Below, in pieces: positions 1 through 7,048 of a stretch of DNA of 64,000 nucleotides. How positions within the stretch are numbered: the stretch's first letter is position 1; each line of letters opens with the position of its first letter. Made by a program: the position numbers and the translations under genes. Source of the DNA: Phenylobacterium sp. (GTDB taxonomy: Bacteria > Pseudomonadota > Alphaproteobacteria > Caulobacterales > Caulobacteraceae). The notes beneath the pieces were generated by a model. It was not told the DNA's origin. It was given only the letters and a program-made list of their open reading frames with translations, and did no database searches. Location: positions 62,001 to 126,000 of the forward strand of contig NZ_JAUYAF010000070.1 in assembly GCF_030693625.1 (NCBI RefSeq). The letters are read 5' to 3'.

Positions 1-531
1 CTTGCCCATGGCGATGCAGAAATAGCCAGGGACCGGACCCGCAGCCCCCTCCCCCACGGCGATCTGCCGGCCGGCCTCGACCTCGCTGCGGGCGGCGACG
101 GTCAGGGCCGTGGTCAGGGCCGCGTCGGCGAAGCGGGCCAGGGCGCCGGTGACCGCGTCCAGGTCCCAGACCCCGCCCAGATCGGCCAGGGCGATGAGCA
201 GGTGGGCCTCGGCCTTGAGCTTGCGCAGGCCTACCTTGGCGGCCTCGTAGCTGACATCGGCGAGGGCGGCGGTGCGGGCCAGCAGGTCGTCGAACCGGAC
301 GTCGGGGTCAGCCTGCAGCAGGTCGCGCAGGCGCGGCAGGTCGCGGCGGGCCAGGCTGGTGAGGTAGGGGGACGCGCCGAAGACCGGCGCCAGGGCGGGC
401 CAGGCCCGTTCCAGGAGGTCGGTCCAGCCGCCCTCCTCGGCCGCGGCGCGGACAACGCTGTGGGCGCGCTCGGCGGCCTTGGGGTCGGCCACGGGGCCGC
501 AGGGCTTGAGGCCATCGATCAGGCGAGTCAT
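1..531 (-). CDS. glnE: Glutamine synthetase adenylyltransferase, N-terminal part (cut by window edge)
   Basis: First 177 residues of a protein read as GlnE, the bifunctional enzyme that adds AMP to and removes it from glutamine synthetase under PII control and so tunes nitrogen assimilation. The visible part is helical and Leu/Arg-rich (RDLPRLRDLL, then YEAAKVGLRKLKAEAHL) and ends with GYFCIAMGK, the entry to the first nucleotidyltransferase core of GlnE. The rest, normally some 800 residues more, lies outside the window. ATG at 529-531 is the first in-frame ATG. GlnE follows the degP/two-component block in Rhizobiales, which supports the call. Here about 4.8 kb of other genes separate it from the histidine kinase at 5335. 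Confidence 0.85.
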   Translation of the reverse strand, partial: MTRLIDGLKPCGPVADPKAAERAHSVVRAAAEEGGWTDLLERAWPALAPVFGASPYLTSLARRDLPRLRDLLQADPDVRFDDLLARTAALADVSYEAAKVGLRKLKAEAHLLIALADLGGVWDLDAVTGALARFADAALTTALTVAARSEVEAGRQIAVGEGAAGPVPGYFCIAMGK

Positions 532-540
532 CCGCACATT

Positions 541-567
541 GTCGGCGGCCACGGATGGAAGACAAGG
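541..567 (-). repeat. 27-base repeat directly upstream of glnE (copy 1)
   Basis: This stretch differs at only 3 of 27 positions from 59511-59537. Both copies lie immediately upstream of a minus-strand start codon, glnE here and copA there. The shared core is CCACGGATGG followed by a near-identical GACAAGG. It could be a promoter/leader element or a dispersed repeat. Confidence 0.5.
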
Positions 568-643
568 CTGTTTAAATGCCGGTCAGCCAGCCACCAGGTC
601 TTGGGGCGCAAGGGATTGCGGCGGGCGTGGCGCGCCTGCGAAG

Positions 644-671
644 GCCGACAAGTGACCGTCGGGGTCCCGCC
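644..671 (+). repeat. 28-base repeat shared with the copper locus (copy 1)
   Basis: The segment beginning GCCGACAAGTGACCGTC is repeated at 59996-60023 with one mismatch in 28 bases. Here it is non-coding, between glnE and the DsbA-like gene; there it falls inside a short degraded reading frame. Function unknown. Confidence 0.5.
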
Positions 672-758
672 AAGTGTTGATCCTCAAGCCTGCGTCAGCC
701 CCTCCCCCGCCGCGCGCGGTGGGCTATACCAGGGTCAGAGCCGCGAGGAAGATAGCCA

Positions 759-1433
759 GTGACCCCCGTCCCCATCGTCTGCTTCACCGACGTCCTGTGC
801 GTCTGGGCCTATATCGCCGAGCTGCGGCTCGACGCGCTGCGGCGGACCTTCGGCGACCGGGTGCGGATCGAGTACCGCTTCTGCCCGGTGTTCGGCGACA
901 CCGCCCGCAAGATCCCCGCCGCCTGGGGCGACAAGGGCGGCTATGAGGGTTTCAACGCCCACCTGCGTCAGTCGGCCGCCGCCTTCCCCGAGATCGAGCT
1001 GAACCCGGCCGTCTGGCTGACCGTGCGACCGGCCTCCTCCTGGGGGGCCCACCTGTTCCTCAAGGCGGTGCAGCTGGACGAGGCGGCCGGCGGCGGCCCG
1101 CCGGGCGCGGCCGAGACCGCGGTGCGCGGCCTGCGCCACGCCTTCTTCGCCGAGGCCCGCGACATCGCCACCTGGGAGGTCCAGCGCGATGTCGGCGCCC
1201 GGGCCGGCGCCGACATCGCCCGCGTCGAGGCCCTGATCGCCGACGGCCGCGCCTTCGCCGCCCTGGCGTCGGATCACCAGGACGCCGAGGCTCTGCGCCT
1301 CCAGGGCAGCCCCAGCTTCGTGCTCAACGAGGGCCGCCAGAAACTCTACGGCAATGTCGGCTTCCGCATCCTGGAGGCCAATGTCCAGGAACTGCTGCAC
1401 GAGCCCCAAGCCGACCAGGCCAGCTGGTGCTAG
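759..1433 (+). CDS. DsbA-family thioredoxin-fold protein (FrnE/HCCA isomerase-like)
   Basis: A 224-residue DsbA-fold protein. The N-terminal strand VPIVCFTDVLCVWAY is the usual place for the CxxC redox pair of FrnE-type proteins. Here it reads C-V-W-A, so the second cysteine is missing and a conventional dithiol oxidase is unlikely. The C-terminal segment LQGSPSFVLNEGRQKLYGNVGF carries the cis-Pro loop (SPSF) typical of the fold. No signal peptide is visible, so it is probably cytoplasmic. GTG start chosen for the strong GAGGAAG at 744-750. The gene ends 4 bases before the convergent vapC. Possible roles are glutathione-dependent isomerase or thiol chaperone; the substrate is unknown. Confidence 0.75.
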   Translation: MTPVPIVCFTDVLCVWAYIAELRLDALRRTFGDRVRIEYRFCPVFGDTARKIPAAWGDKGGYEGFNAHLRQSAAAFPEIELNPAVWLTVRPASSWGAHLFLKAVQLDEAAGGGPPGAAETAVRGLRHAFFAEARDIATWEVQRDVGARAGADIARVEALIADGRAFAALASDHQDAEALRLQGSPSFVLNEGRQKLYGNVGFRILEANVQELLHEPQADQASWC

Positions 1434-1437
1434 GGCC

Positions 1438-1848
1438 TCACGAGGCCCCGGATAACCAGTCTTCGCAGCGGAGACCCTCGACGCGCCCGAACTCCCGCAG
1501 ATTACCCGTCACGACCACAAGGCCCCGGCTGCGCGCGTGACCGGCGATCATCAGGTCGTAGCCGCCGATCGGCAGGCCCCGTCGTTCCAGGACCGCGCGG
1601 ATATCGGCGGAGTGGTCGGCCGCCGCGCTGTCGTAGGCGATGACCTCCAGACGGGCGGCGAACGCCTCCACGCCCTGGCGATTGTGCGCCGGCCTGGCCG
1701 ACTTCGCCGCCCCGTGCAGAAGTTCCATGAGCACGACCGTCGAGATGCAGAGGCCGTCGGCTTCAAGGTTGAAGCGTTCGCGCACTGATTGCGGCCGATC
1801 CCTGAGCACCCGGATGCACAGGTTGGTGTCGAGCATGTAGCGGAGCAT
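1438..1848 (-). CDS. vapC: VapC-type PIN-domain ribonuclease toxin
   Basis: A 136-residue PIN-domain protein, the toxin of a type II toxin-antitoxin pair. It opens with MLDTNLCI, where D7 is the first metal ligand. E42 (VLMELLHG) and D98 (GYDLMIAGHA) supply further acidic ligands, and the C-terminal VVVTGNLREF matches the usual TNN-REF block. Family members cut tRNA or rRNA with Mg2+. The ATG overlaps the antitoxin stop by one base (TGATG), so the two are translationally coupled. The reading frame extends upstream, but that part lies inside vapB and is not used. Confidence 0.88.
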   Translation of the reverse strand: MLRYMLDTNLCIRVLRDRPQSVRERFNLEADGLCISTVVLMELLHGAAKSARPAHNRQGVEAFAARLEVIAYDSAAADHSADIRAVLERRGLPIGGYDLMIAGHARSRGLVVVTGNLREFGRVEGLRCEDWLSGAS

Positions 1849-2069
1849 CAGAGCGCTTCGCGGACCTGGGCGGCCGGCTGATCGCGCGCGCCCAGATCGA
1901 GTCCGGCCGCGTCGAAGAAGTCGTCCCACAGGGAGTCGGCCGGCACGATCACGCGCCGGTTTCCGTCACGCAGAACGACGACGGCGCGCACGTCCTCCGG
2001 AAAGGCGACGTCCTTCGACAGGCGCACGGCCTGGGAGCGGTTGGACAGAAACAGCGTCGTGCGAGCCAT
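1848..2069 (-). CDS. vapB: VapB-type antitoxin (swapped-hairpin DNA-binding protein)
   Basis: A 73-residue antitoxin. The N-terminal MARTTLFLSNRSQAVRLSKDVAFPEDV is the classical VapB/MazE swapped-hairpin DNA-binding motif (SNRSQAVR-x(5)-F), and V-VVVLRDGNRRVIVP completes the barrel. The C-terminal tail, with WDDFFDAAGLDLGARDQP, is the part expected to wrap the toxin. ATG at 2067-2069 was chosen because upstream in-frame starts would add residues unlike the family. The pair presumably represses its own promoter through the inverted repeats just upstream. Confidence 0.88.
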   Translation of the reverse strand: MARTTLFLSNRSQAVRLSKDVAFPEDVRAVVVLRDGNRRVIVPADSLWDDFFDAAGLDLGARDQPAAQVREAL

Positions 2070-2081
2070 GCGAACCTCTCT

Positions 2082-2115
2082 GGATATGCCACATGTATAT
2101 CCAATTCTCGCGAGA
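2082..2115 (-). promoter_or_regulatory. Probable VapB/VapBC operator
   Basis: Two inverted repeats lie 13-46 bases upstream of the vapB start. GGATAT at 2082-2087 pairs with ATATCC at 2097-2102, and the perfect 10-base palindrome TCTCGCGAGA spans 2106-2115. Autoregulated TA promoters usually carry such paired operators. Confidence 0.55.
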
Positions 2116-2204
2116 GACAATATCGGCCAAGCCATCGCCCCGCCTGCGCCTCATCCCATGCGAAGGCGGGGCCCGTCGGGCGAGAATCAGCTTCAATCTG
2201 ACTC

Positions 2205-3059
2205 ATGGCGACCCGCGACCTTTTCGAACTGCTCGCCCTTGAGCGGCCCCTGCAGGTGGCCGACATCGGCGCCGCCGACCTTGGCGAGGCCCCGGTCTAC
2301 AAGGCGCTGGTGGACGCTGGCCTGGCGCAGCTGAACGCCTTCGACGCCGACCCGCGCCAGCACGCGGCGCTCCGCCAGCTTTATGGCGATCGGGTCAGGA
2401 TCTTCCCGCAGGTGGTGGGGGACGGCGCGCCGGCGACCCTCTACCTGGCGGCTCCGCAGTCGGGGATGACCTCGCTGTTCCGGCCCTCGACCGATCACCT
2501 GGCCTTCTTCAACGGCTTCGAGCGGCTGGGACAGGTGGAGCGCGAACTGGCCGTCGAGACCACGCGGCTCGACGACATCGAGGACCTGCCCGAGCTCGAC
2601 TTCCTGAAGATGGATATCCAGGGTGGTGAACTGGCCGCCCTGCGCCACGGAACCGCCAAGCTGGCCCGCTGCGCCATGGTCCAGCTCGAGGTGTCCTTCG
2701 TTCCGCTCTACGAGGGCCAGCCCAGTTTCGGCGACATCGACGTCTGGATGCGCGGACACGGGTTCATTCCGCACTGCTTCACGGCCCTGAAGAAATGGTC
2801 GATCGCCCCGGTGCTGCGCGACGGCGACTTCCGAAGCCCGTTCAACCAGCTGCTGGAGGCCGACATCGTCTATGTGCGCGACCCCGTGGCGCCCGGCGGC
2901 CTGGATCCGGAGCTGATGAAGGCCGTGGCCCTGCTGGCGCACCACAACTTCTACAGTATCGACCTCGCCGGCCGGATGATCGCCCTGCTCGCGGCCCGTG
3001 GCGAGCTCCCGGCGGACGCCTTCGAGCGCTATCTCGCCCTGGTGAACGCCGTAGCCTGA
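2205..3059 (+). CDS. FkbM-family SAM-dependent methyltransferase
   Basis: A 284-residue protein. LQVADIGAADLGEAPVYK near residue 17 is the SAM-binding start, and FDADPRQHAALRQ follows. The block around ETTRLDDIEDLPELDFLKMDIQGGELAAL (about residues 120-150) is diagnostic of FkbM methyltransferases, in particular the DFLKMDIQGGE core. After it comes VQLEVSFVPLYEGQPSF. Family members O-methylate sugars or small molecules, often for surface polysaccharide or secondary metabolites; no biosynthetic cluster adjoins this gene, so the substrate is unknown. ATG at 2205. It diverges from vapB with only 135 bases between. Confidence 0.82.
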   Translation: MATRDLFELLALERPLQVADIGAADLGEAPVYKALVDAGLAQLNAFDADPRQHAALRQLYGDRVRIFPQVVGDGAPATLYLAAPQSGMTSLFRPSTDHLAFFNGFERLGQVERELAVETTRLDDIEDLPELDFLKMDIQGGELAALRHGTAKLARCAMVQLEVSFVPLYEGQPSFGDIDVWMRGHGFIPHCFTALKKWSIAPVLRDGDFRSPFNQLLEADIVYVRDPVAPGGLDPELMKAVALLAHHNFYSIDLAGRMIALLAARGELPADAFERYLALVNAVA

Positions 3060-3149
3060 CGGCTTTCCACGGCGCCCCTTGTGCAAATTCCGCTGATCCC
3101 GCCCGCGGCCCGATCAGCGCCATAGATCTACGGTCGCGCCCTTGTCGTG

Positions 3150-3221
3150 GGGTTCGTGGCCAATCTATTGGGCCTTTGTGGCGGCGCGATCTCAAGACTT
3201 GGAACCACGAACCACACGAAC
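3150..3221 (+). repeat. Degenerate copy of the GAACCACACGAAC hairpin repeat
   Basis: Bases 3194-3221 are identical over 28 bases to 6916-6943 (they begin AAGACTTGGAACCACGAACC). The upstream GGGTTCGTGGCC around 3150 is a decayed version of the other hairpin arm seen intact at 6856-6880. The rest of the intergenic space 3060-3274 shows nothing gene-like. Confidence 0.6.
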
Positions 3222-3274
3222 AGGTGGGTCAACTCCGACCGCCGGAATTTCGGTGAATCACCGCGGCGGCGCAC

Positions 3275-3955
3275 TCAAGGCGTCGCGACGGGCAGTCCAG
3301 CGCGCCGCCATTCCGGAAGCCCGCCCTCCAGACGCTTGGCCAGACGCCCTTGTTCCCGCAGCAGGGCGACGGCTTCAAACGCCAGGACGCACCAGGGGCC
3401 GCGGCAGTAAGCGACCACTTCGAGTCCCGTCGGCACTTCGTCCAGCCGGACCTTGAGCTCGGTCAAAGGGATACTCAACGCGCCGGGGATGTGACCGTCC
3501 GCGAACTCATCGGCCGGCCGGACGTCGAGGATCGTCGCCAAGCCGTCAGTCACCATCTGCTCAAGGGCGGCGAACCCCACGGCGTCGAGCGAGTCGCGGG
3601 CCTGGAAGTAGTCGCCGACCACCACCTTGACCGCGTTGGTATGGCGCTCGCCTACCCTCCGAAGGGCGGCGACAAGGTCGAGGACGTCATCCTCTGTGAT
3701 CCGGTAGACGACCTGCTTGCCCCGGCGCTCACCGACCACCAGTCCGACGCGGCGCAGGGCCTGCAGATGCTGCGAGGCGTTGGCCACGGTAAGCCCGGCC
3801 TTCCCGGCCAGCGCCTCCACGCTCTTCTCGCCCTGGGCGAGGTGCTCCAGCAGATCGAGGCGATGGGCGTTGCCGAGCGCGCGCGCGATGTCGGCGAAGG
3901 CGGCGAAGAGGTCGAGTTTTGCCGACAGGCTGAAGCTCCAAACAGGCTTGACCAT
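3275..3955 (-). CDS. ArsR-family regulator fused to a rhodanese domain
   Basis: A 226-residue two-domain protein. Residues ~12-100 are an ArsR-type winged helix (ARALGNAHRLDLLEHLAQGEKSVEALAGKAGL..NASQHLQALRRVGLV). Residues ~120-226 are a rhodanese domain with VRPADEFADGHIPGALSIPL and the active-site loop YCRGPWCVLAFEAV. Such fusions sense or handle sulfane sulfur or thiol-reactive metalloids. ATG at 3955 is preferred over the adjoining TTG. It diverges from the methyltransferase gene at 4038 across a short inverted repeat, so it probably controls both. The inducing ligand cannot be read from the sequence. Confidence 0.85.
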   Translation of the reverse strand: MVKPVWSFSLSAKLDLFAAFADIARALGNAHRLDLLEHLAQGEKSVEALAGKAGLTVANASQHLQALRRVGLVVGERRGKQVVYRITEDDVLDLVAALRRVGERHTNAVKVVVGDYFQARDSLDAVGFAALEQMVTDGLATILDVRPADEFADGHIPGALSIPLTELKVRLDEVPTGLEVVAYCRGPWCVLAFEAVALLREQGRLAKRLEGGLPEWRRAGLPVATP

Positions 3956-3956
3956 C

Positions 3957-3976
3957 AATCAAGAGAGTTCTTGAAT
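3957..3976. promoter_or_regulatory. Candidate ArsR-type operator
   Basis: AATCAAGA and TCTTGAAT flank GAGT, giving an inverted repeat with one mismatch. It sits directly between the divergent ArsR-rhodanese and methyltransferase genes, the expected place for autoregulation. Confidence 0.45.
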
Positions 3977-4037
3977 GAACGCGCGCGCCGGCCCCGCGTC
4001 AAGACCCATCCAAGGCGGCCGTGGCCGGGAGTCCAGA

Positions 4038-4664
4038 ATGTCCGACGCAGCGCAAACGCACTGGGAGCATGTCTATACCACCCGCCCGTCAACCCAGGTG
4101 AGTTGGTATCAGGGTGAACCTGAGCGCTCGCTCGCCATGTTCGCAGCCGCCGGCGTCGCGCCGACCGCCTCAGTGATCGACGTGGGCGGCGGGGCCTCGC
4201 TCCTGGTCGACCGTCTGTTGGAGCAGGGCTACGGGCAGATCAGCGTCCTCGACGTCTCGAGCCAAGCCCTGGCGGCGGCCAAGGCGCGCCTCGGCGGGCG
4301 CGGCGACACGGTCGCCTGGCTGGTCGAGGACATCACCACCTGGTCGCCGCCTCCGCACGCCTTCGACCTTTGGCACGACCGCGCCGTCTTCCATTTCCTG
4401 GTCGAGGACATCCATCGTCAAGCCTACCTGCGTGCGCTGAATCAGGGCCTGCGGGACGGCGGTTATCTCATCCTCGCGACGTTCGCCCTGAGCGGCCCGG
4501 AGCGCTGTAGCGGCCTCCCCGTGCAGCGCTACTCGGCAGAGACCCTTCAGGCGGCGCTGGGCGGCGGTTTCCGGCTTCTCGACACGAGCTTGGAGACGCA
4601 CATCACGCCGAGCGGCGTGGCTCAGGACTTCGTCTGGTGCCTGTTCCGCAAGACGGCCGATTGA
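4038..4664 (+). CDS. Class I SAM-dependent methyltransferase
   Basis: A 208-residue methyltransferase. The opening HWEHVYTTRPSTQVSWYQGEPERSL is typical of a subfamily that often neighbours ArsR or rhodanese genes. Motif I is SVIDVGGGASLLVDRLL, motif II is VLDVSSQALAAAK, and DLWHDRAVFHFL follows. ATG at 4038 was chosen for the GGGAG about 8 bases upstream; the earlier ATG at 3975 would put an Arg/Gly-rich tail over the operator. Divergence from the ArsR-rhodanese gene suggests a shared response, perhaps methylation of a thiol or metalloid. The substrate is unproven. Confidence 0.8.
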   Translation: MSDAAQTHWEHVYTTRPSTQVSWYQGEPERSLAMFAAAGVAPTASVIDVGGGASLLVDRLLEQGYGQISVLDVSSQALAAAKARLGGRGDTVAWLVEDITTWSPPPHAFDLWHDRAVFHFLVEDIHRQAYLRALNQGLRDGGYLILATFALSGPERCSGLPVQRYSAETLQAALGGGFRLLDTSLETHITPSGVAQDFVWCLFRKTAD

Positions 4665-4731
4665 CGGTTAGGGTGGAGACAGCGCTTTTCGTACGATCAC
4701 CAGGGCAGGTTCGGAATTCGGTGCGGAATTC

Positions 4732-4796
4732 GGTGACAGTGCACTTATTTCGGGTTGGAGCCGAGAACCTAGATATCAATTGAATGCACTGTCACC
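4732..4796. repeat. Inverted repeat GGTGACAGTGCA ... TGCACTGTCACC
   Basis: Perfect 12-base arms at 4732-4743 and 4785-4796 around an AT-rich loop. The flank at 4711-4744 (repeated GAATTCGGTG units) matches, in inverted orientation, the repeat at 63371-63411. This is a dispersed non-coding family; the surrounding stretch 4665-4972 holds only repeats. Confidence 0.6.
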
Positions 4797-4856
4797 GCAA
4801 TTGTCACCGCAATTGCGAATTGGAAGTCATCTCGAACCGCTCTGGATAAATCTGGT

Positions 4857-4881
4857 TCCCGGCCTTCGCCGGGATGAGCGG
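4857..4881 (+). repeat. 25-base REP-like repeat (copy 1)
   Basis: Begins TCCCGGCCTTCGCCGGGATG. Identical in all 25 bases to 6989-7013 and nearly so to 26980-27004. The TCCCGGC/GCCGGGA arms form a small hairpin. Confidence 0.7.
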
Positions 4882-4908
4882 TGTTTTGCTTGAGAACGCA
4901 ATGCGACC

Positions 4909-4963
4909 CCTCATCCGACCGGTCTCCGACCGGCCACCTTCTCCCGCAAGGGGAGAAGGAACA
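4909..4963 (+). repeat. Dispersed repeat with CCTCATCCGACC and CGCAAGGGGAGAAG
   Basis: Non-coding repeat running from GACCCCTCATCCG to CAAGGGGAGAAGG, with an internal GACCGGTC/GACCGGCC pair. A diverged inverted copy lies at 6772-6823. Elements like this are scattered in many alphaproteobacterial genomes. Confidence 0.55.
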
Positions 4964-4972
4964 CAAAGATGC

Positions 4973-5296
4973 TCAGCGAATTATGCCGAGCTCGATCAGG
5001 GTGCGCCTGTGGAACGGAAACGAGAGCGCCCATCCACCAAATATCCCAGCGACCCAGAAGTAGACGGCGTGGTCGTGGTCATCCACGAAGGGAACGTCGC
5101 CCCCTTTGAACCCTGTCAGTTCGAACAGGTACAGCTGCGCCACGAGACTCGGGACCACCGAGGCATAGATGGCCAAGGACAGGAAAATGCCTCCACGTCC
5201 GGGCGCAGCCTCCCTCGCCCGAGCCAGGACCCAAAGGTAGAGGTTGAGGGACACCACCGACAGCGAGAGGAAGAACAATAGCTCTGCTGCCGACAT
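4973..5296 (-). CDS. Small membrane protein of unknown function
   Basis: A 107-residue protein with three probable transmembrane helices: residues ~4-24 (ELLFFLSLSVVSLNLYLWVL), ~37-58 (IFLSLAIYASVVPSLVAQLYLF) and ~78-95 (AVYFWVAGIFGGWALSF). The acidic segment GGDVPFVDDHDHAVY lies between the second and third. No family was recognised. The hydrophobic pattern and sensible ATG at 5294-5296 support a real gene, although repeats border its 3' end. It stops 38 bases upstream of the downstream end of the histidine kinase gene. Function unknown. Confidence 0.55.
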   Translation of the reverse strand: MSAAELLFFLSLSVVSLNLYLWVLARAREAAPGRGGIFLSLAIYASVVPSLVAQLYLFELTGFKGGDVPFVDDHDHAVYFWVAGIFGGWALSFPFHRRTLIELGIIR

Positions 5297-5334
5297 CTAC
5301 AGCCAAAGAGATCAGCGAGCTTGCCGCCACGTCC

Positions 5335-6750
5335 CTACCCCGCCCTCGGCAGGATCAACGCCACCCGCAGCCCCGGGCCGATTTCGCCGACCTTGCCCGG
5401 ACCCTCCGCCAGCTCCAGGCGGCCGCCGTGGGCTTCGGCGACGGCGCCGACCAGGGAGAGGCCGAGGCCGGCGCCGGGTTGGCTGCGGCTGTTTTCCAGG
5501 CGGACGAAGCGTTCGACCACGCGGGGGCGGTCTTCCTCGGGCACGCCGGGGCCGGTGTCGGTGATGGAGAACTCGATCTCGCCCGAGGAGCGGCGGCGCA
5601 CGCGCAGCATGATGGCGCCGCCCGAGGGGGTGTACTTCACGGCGTTGTCGAGCAGGTTGGCCAGGGCCTGGGCCAGGAATTCCTGGTTGCCGCGCGCCTG
5701 CAGCCCCTCGGCCATCTCGGCCTGGAAGTCGAGGCCGGCGTCCTCGCAGAGGGGCTCGTAAAGTTCGGCGATGTCGGCGGCGAGCTGGGCGGGGTCGAAG
5801 AGGACCTGGTCCGGCGCCGAGCCCGCGGCCTGCAGCCGGGCGATGGCCAGGACCGCGCCGAAGGTCTTGAGCACCCCGTCGGTGTCTTCCAGCGCCTGGC
5901 CCAGCGCCTGTTCGGGGTCGCCCTTGCCGGCTTCCACGTCCAGATAGGCCACCTCCAGCCGGGCGCGAAGGCGGGTGAGCGGCGAGCGCAGATCATGCGC
6001 GATGGCGTCACCGGCGTGGCGGTGGCCGGCCATGGAGCGCTCCAGCCGATCGAGCATCTCGTTGAGGCCCTCGGCCAGCTCGTCGAACTCGTCGCGGGTC
6101 CCGCGCACCGGCGCGCGCGCGCCCAGGTCGCCGTTGCGCACGGCGGTGACCACGTCGGTGAGGCCGGCCATGGAGCGGCTGACATTACGGCTGACCAGCA
6201 CCCCGCCCATCAGGCCCAGGACCACCACCAGGGTGCCCGCGCCGCGCAGGGCGTTGACGATCTTGCCCACATAGGCCTGGTCCTCGCTGACGTCGGCGCC
6301 GACGAACAGGATTTCCCCGCCCCGCAGATGCTCCTGGAAGCCACGGGCCGGATGCTTGATGGGCCGACCCTCGACGTCGAAGTCGGTGACCGAGAAACTG
6401 GCGCGGGCGGGGACGGCGTTGATGTCCTCCAGGGGCGACTCGGCGATGGAGCCGGAGATGCGGGTGCCGTCCGGCTTCATCAGCAGGTAGAGGAACGGCC
6501 GCTCGCTGGCCGCCCGCTCGATCAGGGACTGGTTCACCGCATCGACGCCGGCCCGCTCATAGGCCGCGACCAGGGAGTTCATCTCGCGGGTGATTTCCTG
6601 GTCGGTGCGGCGCGTCGCCTCGCCGGCGGTGGCGACATAGATATAGGCCAGGAAGGCGCTGGCCGCGGCCCCGAACAGGGCCAGGAACAGCAGGGTCAAC
6701 CGGAAGGGCGTCGTGCGGAACAGCCGCGGGAGGCGCATGCCGGGGGACAT
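5335..6750 (-). CDS. HAMP-domain sensor histidine kinase, partner of the 7049-7720 regulator
   Basis: A 471-residue inner-membrane kinase. The first transmembrane helix spans ~17-40, a periplasmic sensor ~41-168 and the second helix ~171-187, followed by HAMP ~190-240. The phospho-acceptor H252 lies in AIAHDLRSPLTRLRAR. ATP-binding boxes are LLDNAVKYTPSG (N), DTGPGVPEED (G1) and GAGLGLSLVGAVAEAHGG (G2). It is the natural partner of the regulator upstream, and the degP-regulator-kinase order suggests envelope-stress sensing. A 298-base repeat-rich gap separates it from that regulator gene, so it may have its own promoter. ATG at 6750; M5 (6738) is also possible. Confidence 0.9.
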   Translation of the reverse strand: MSPGMRLPRLFRTTPFRLTLLFLALFGAAASAFLAYIYVATAGEATRRTDQEITREMNSLVAAYERAGVDAVNQSLIERAASERPFLYLLMKPDGTRISGSIAESPLEDINAVPARASFSVTDFDVEGRPIKHPARGFQEHLRGGEILFVGADVSEDQAYVGKIVNALRGAGTLVVVLGLMGGVLVSRNVSRSMAGLTDVVTAVRNGDLGARAPVRGTRDEFDELAEGLNEMLDRLERSMAGHRHAGDAIAHDLRSPLTRLRARLEVAYLDVEAGKGDPEQALGQALEDTDGVLKTFGAVLAIARLQAAGSAPDQVLFDPAQLAADIAELYEPLCEDAGLDFQAEMAEGLQARGNQEFLAQALANLLDNAVKYTPSGGAIMLRVRRRSSGEIEFSITDTGPGVPEEDRPRVVERFVRLENSRSQPGAGLGLSLVGAVAEAHGGRLELAEGPGKVGEIGPGLRVALILPRAG

Positions 6751-6771
6751 CTAGGCGGCCGTTTCCATGAA

Positions 6772-6823
6772 CCGTCTCCCCTTGCGGAAGAAGGTGTCGC
6801 GCGACGGCGCGACGGATGAGGGG
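6772..6823 (-). repeat. Diverged inverted copy of the 4909-4963 repeat
   Basis: Read on the minus strand, it runs from GACCCCTCATCCG to CCGCAAGGGGAGACGG and aligns with 4909-4963 at both ends; the middle has drifted. It lies just upstream of the kinase start. Confidence 0.5.
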
Positions 6824-6855
6824 TCACGTTGTGTTCGACGAAATGGCGCGACCTT

Positions 6856-6952
6856 GTTCGTGTGGTTCGTGTGGTTCGTGGACAGTCTTGATGGGTCTCG
6901 CGGCGTCGCGGCCGGAAGACTTGGAACCACGAACCACACGAACCAGACGAAC
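6856..6952. repeat. Long hairpin repeat, 25-base arms
   Basis: The arm at 6856-6880 (built of GTTCGTGTGG units) is the reverse complement of 6928-6952 with one mismatch; the loop is about 47 bases. The right arm with its flank (6916-6943) recurs exactly at 3194-3221. It sits between the regulator and kinase genes of one two-component system and could attenuate or stabilise that transcript. Confidence 0.7.
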
Positions 6953-6988
6953 GGTGGATCAGACAGAACTTCGGAGAATGAATCTGGG

Positions 6989-7013
6989 TCCCGGCCTTCG
7001 CCGGGATGAGCGG
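6989..7013 (+). repeat. 25-base REP-like repeat (copy 2)
   Basis: Identical to 4857-4881. It lies 35 bases beyond the stop of the response regulator (7049). Confidence 0.7.
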
Positions 7014-7048
7014 ATGGGTGGGCGCCGCAGATCATGGGTGACCCGCCC

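Noticed and set aside
202..762. 186-codon plus-strand frame over the glnE start
   Set aside because: It lies antisense to glnE, which has clear family sequence; the frame has no recognisable domain.
1438..2069. vapBC as part of a larger defence island
   Set aside because: No restriction-modification, Abi, CBASS, retron or other defence genes are adjacent.
6856..6880. Tandem GTTCGTGTG units, considered as a CRISPR repeat
   Set aside because: The units are contiguous with no spacers and form one arm of a hairpin that recurs at 3194.
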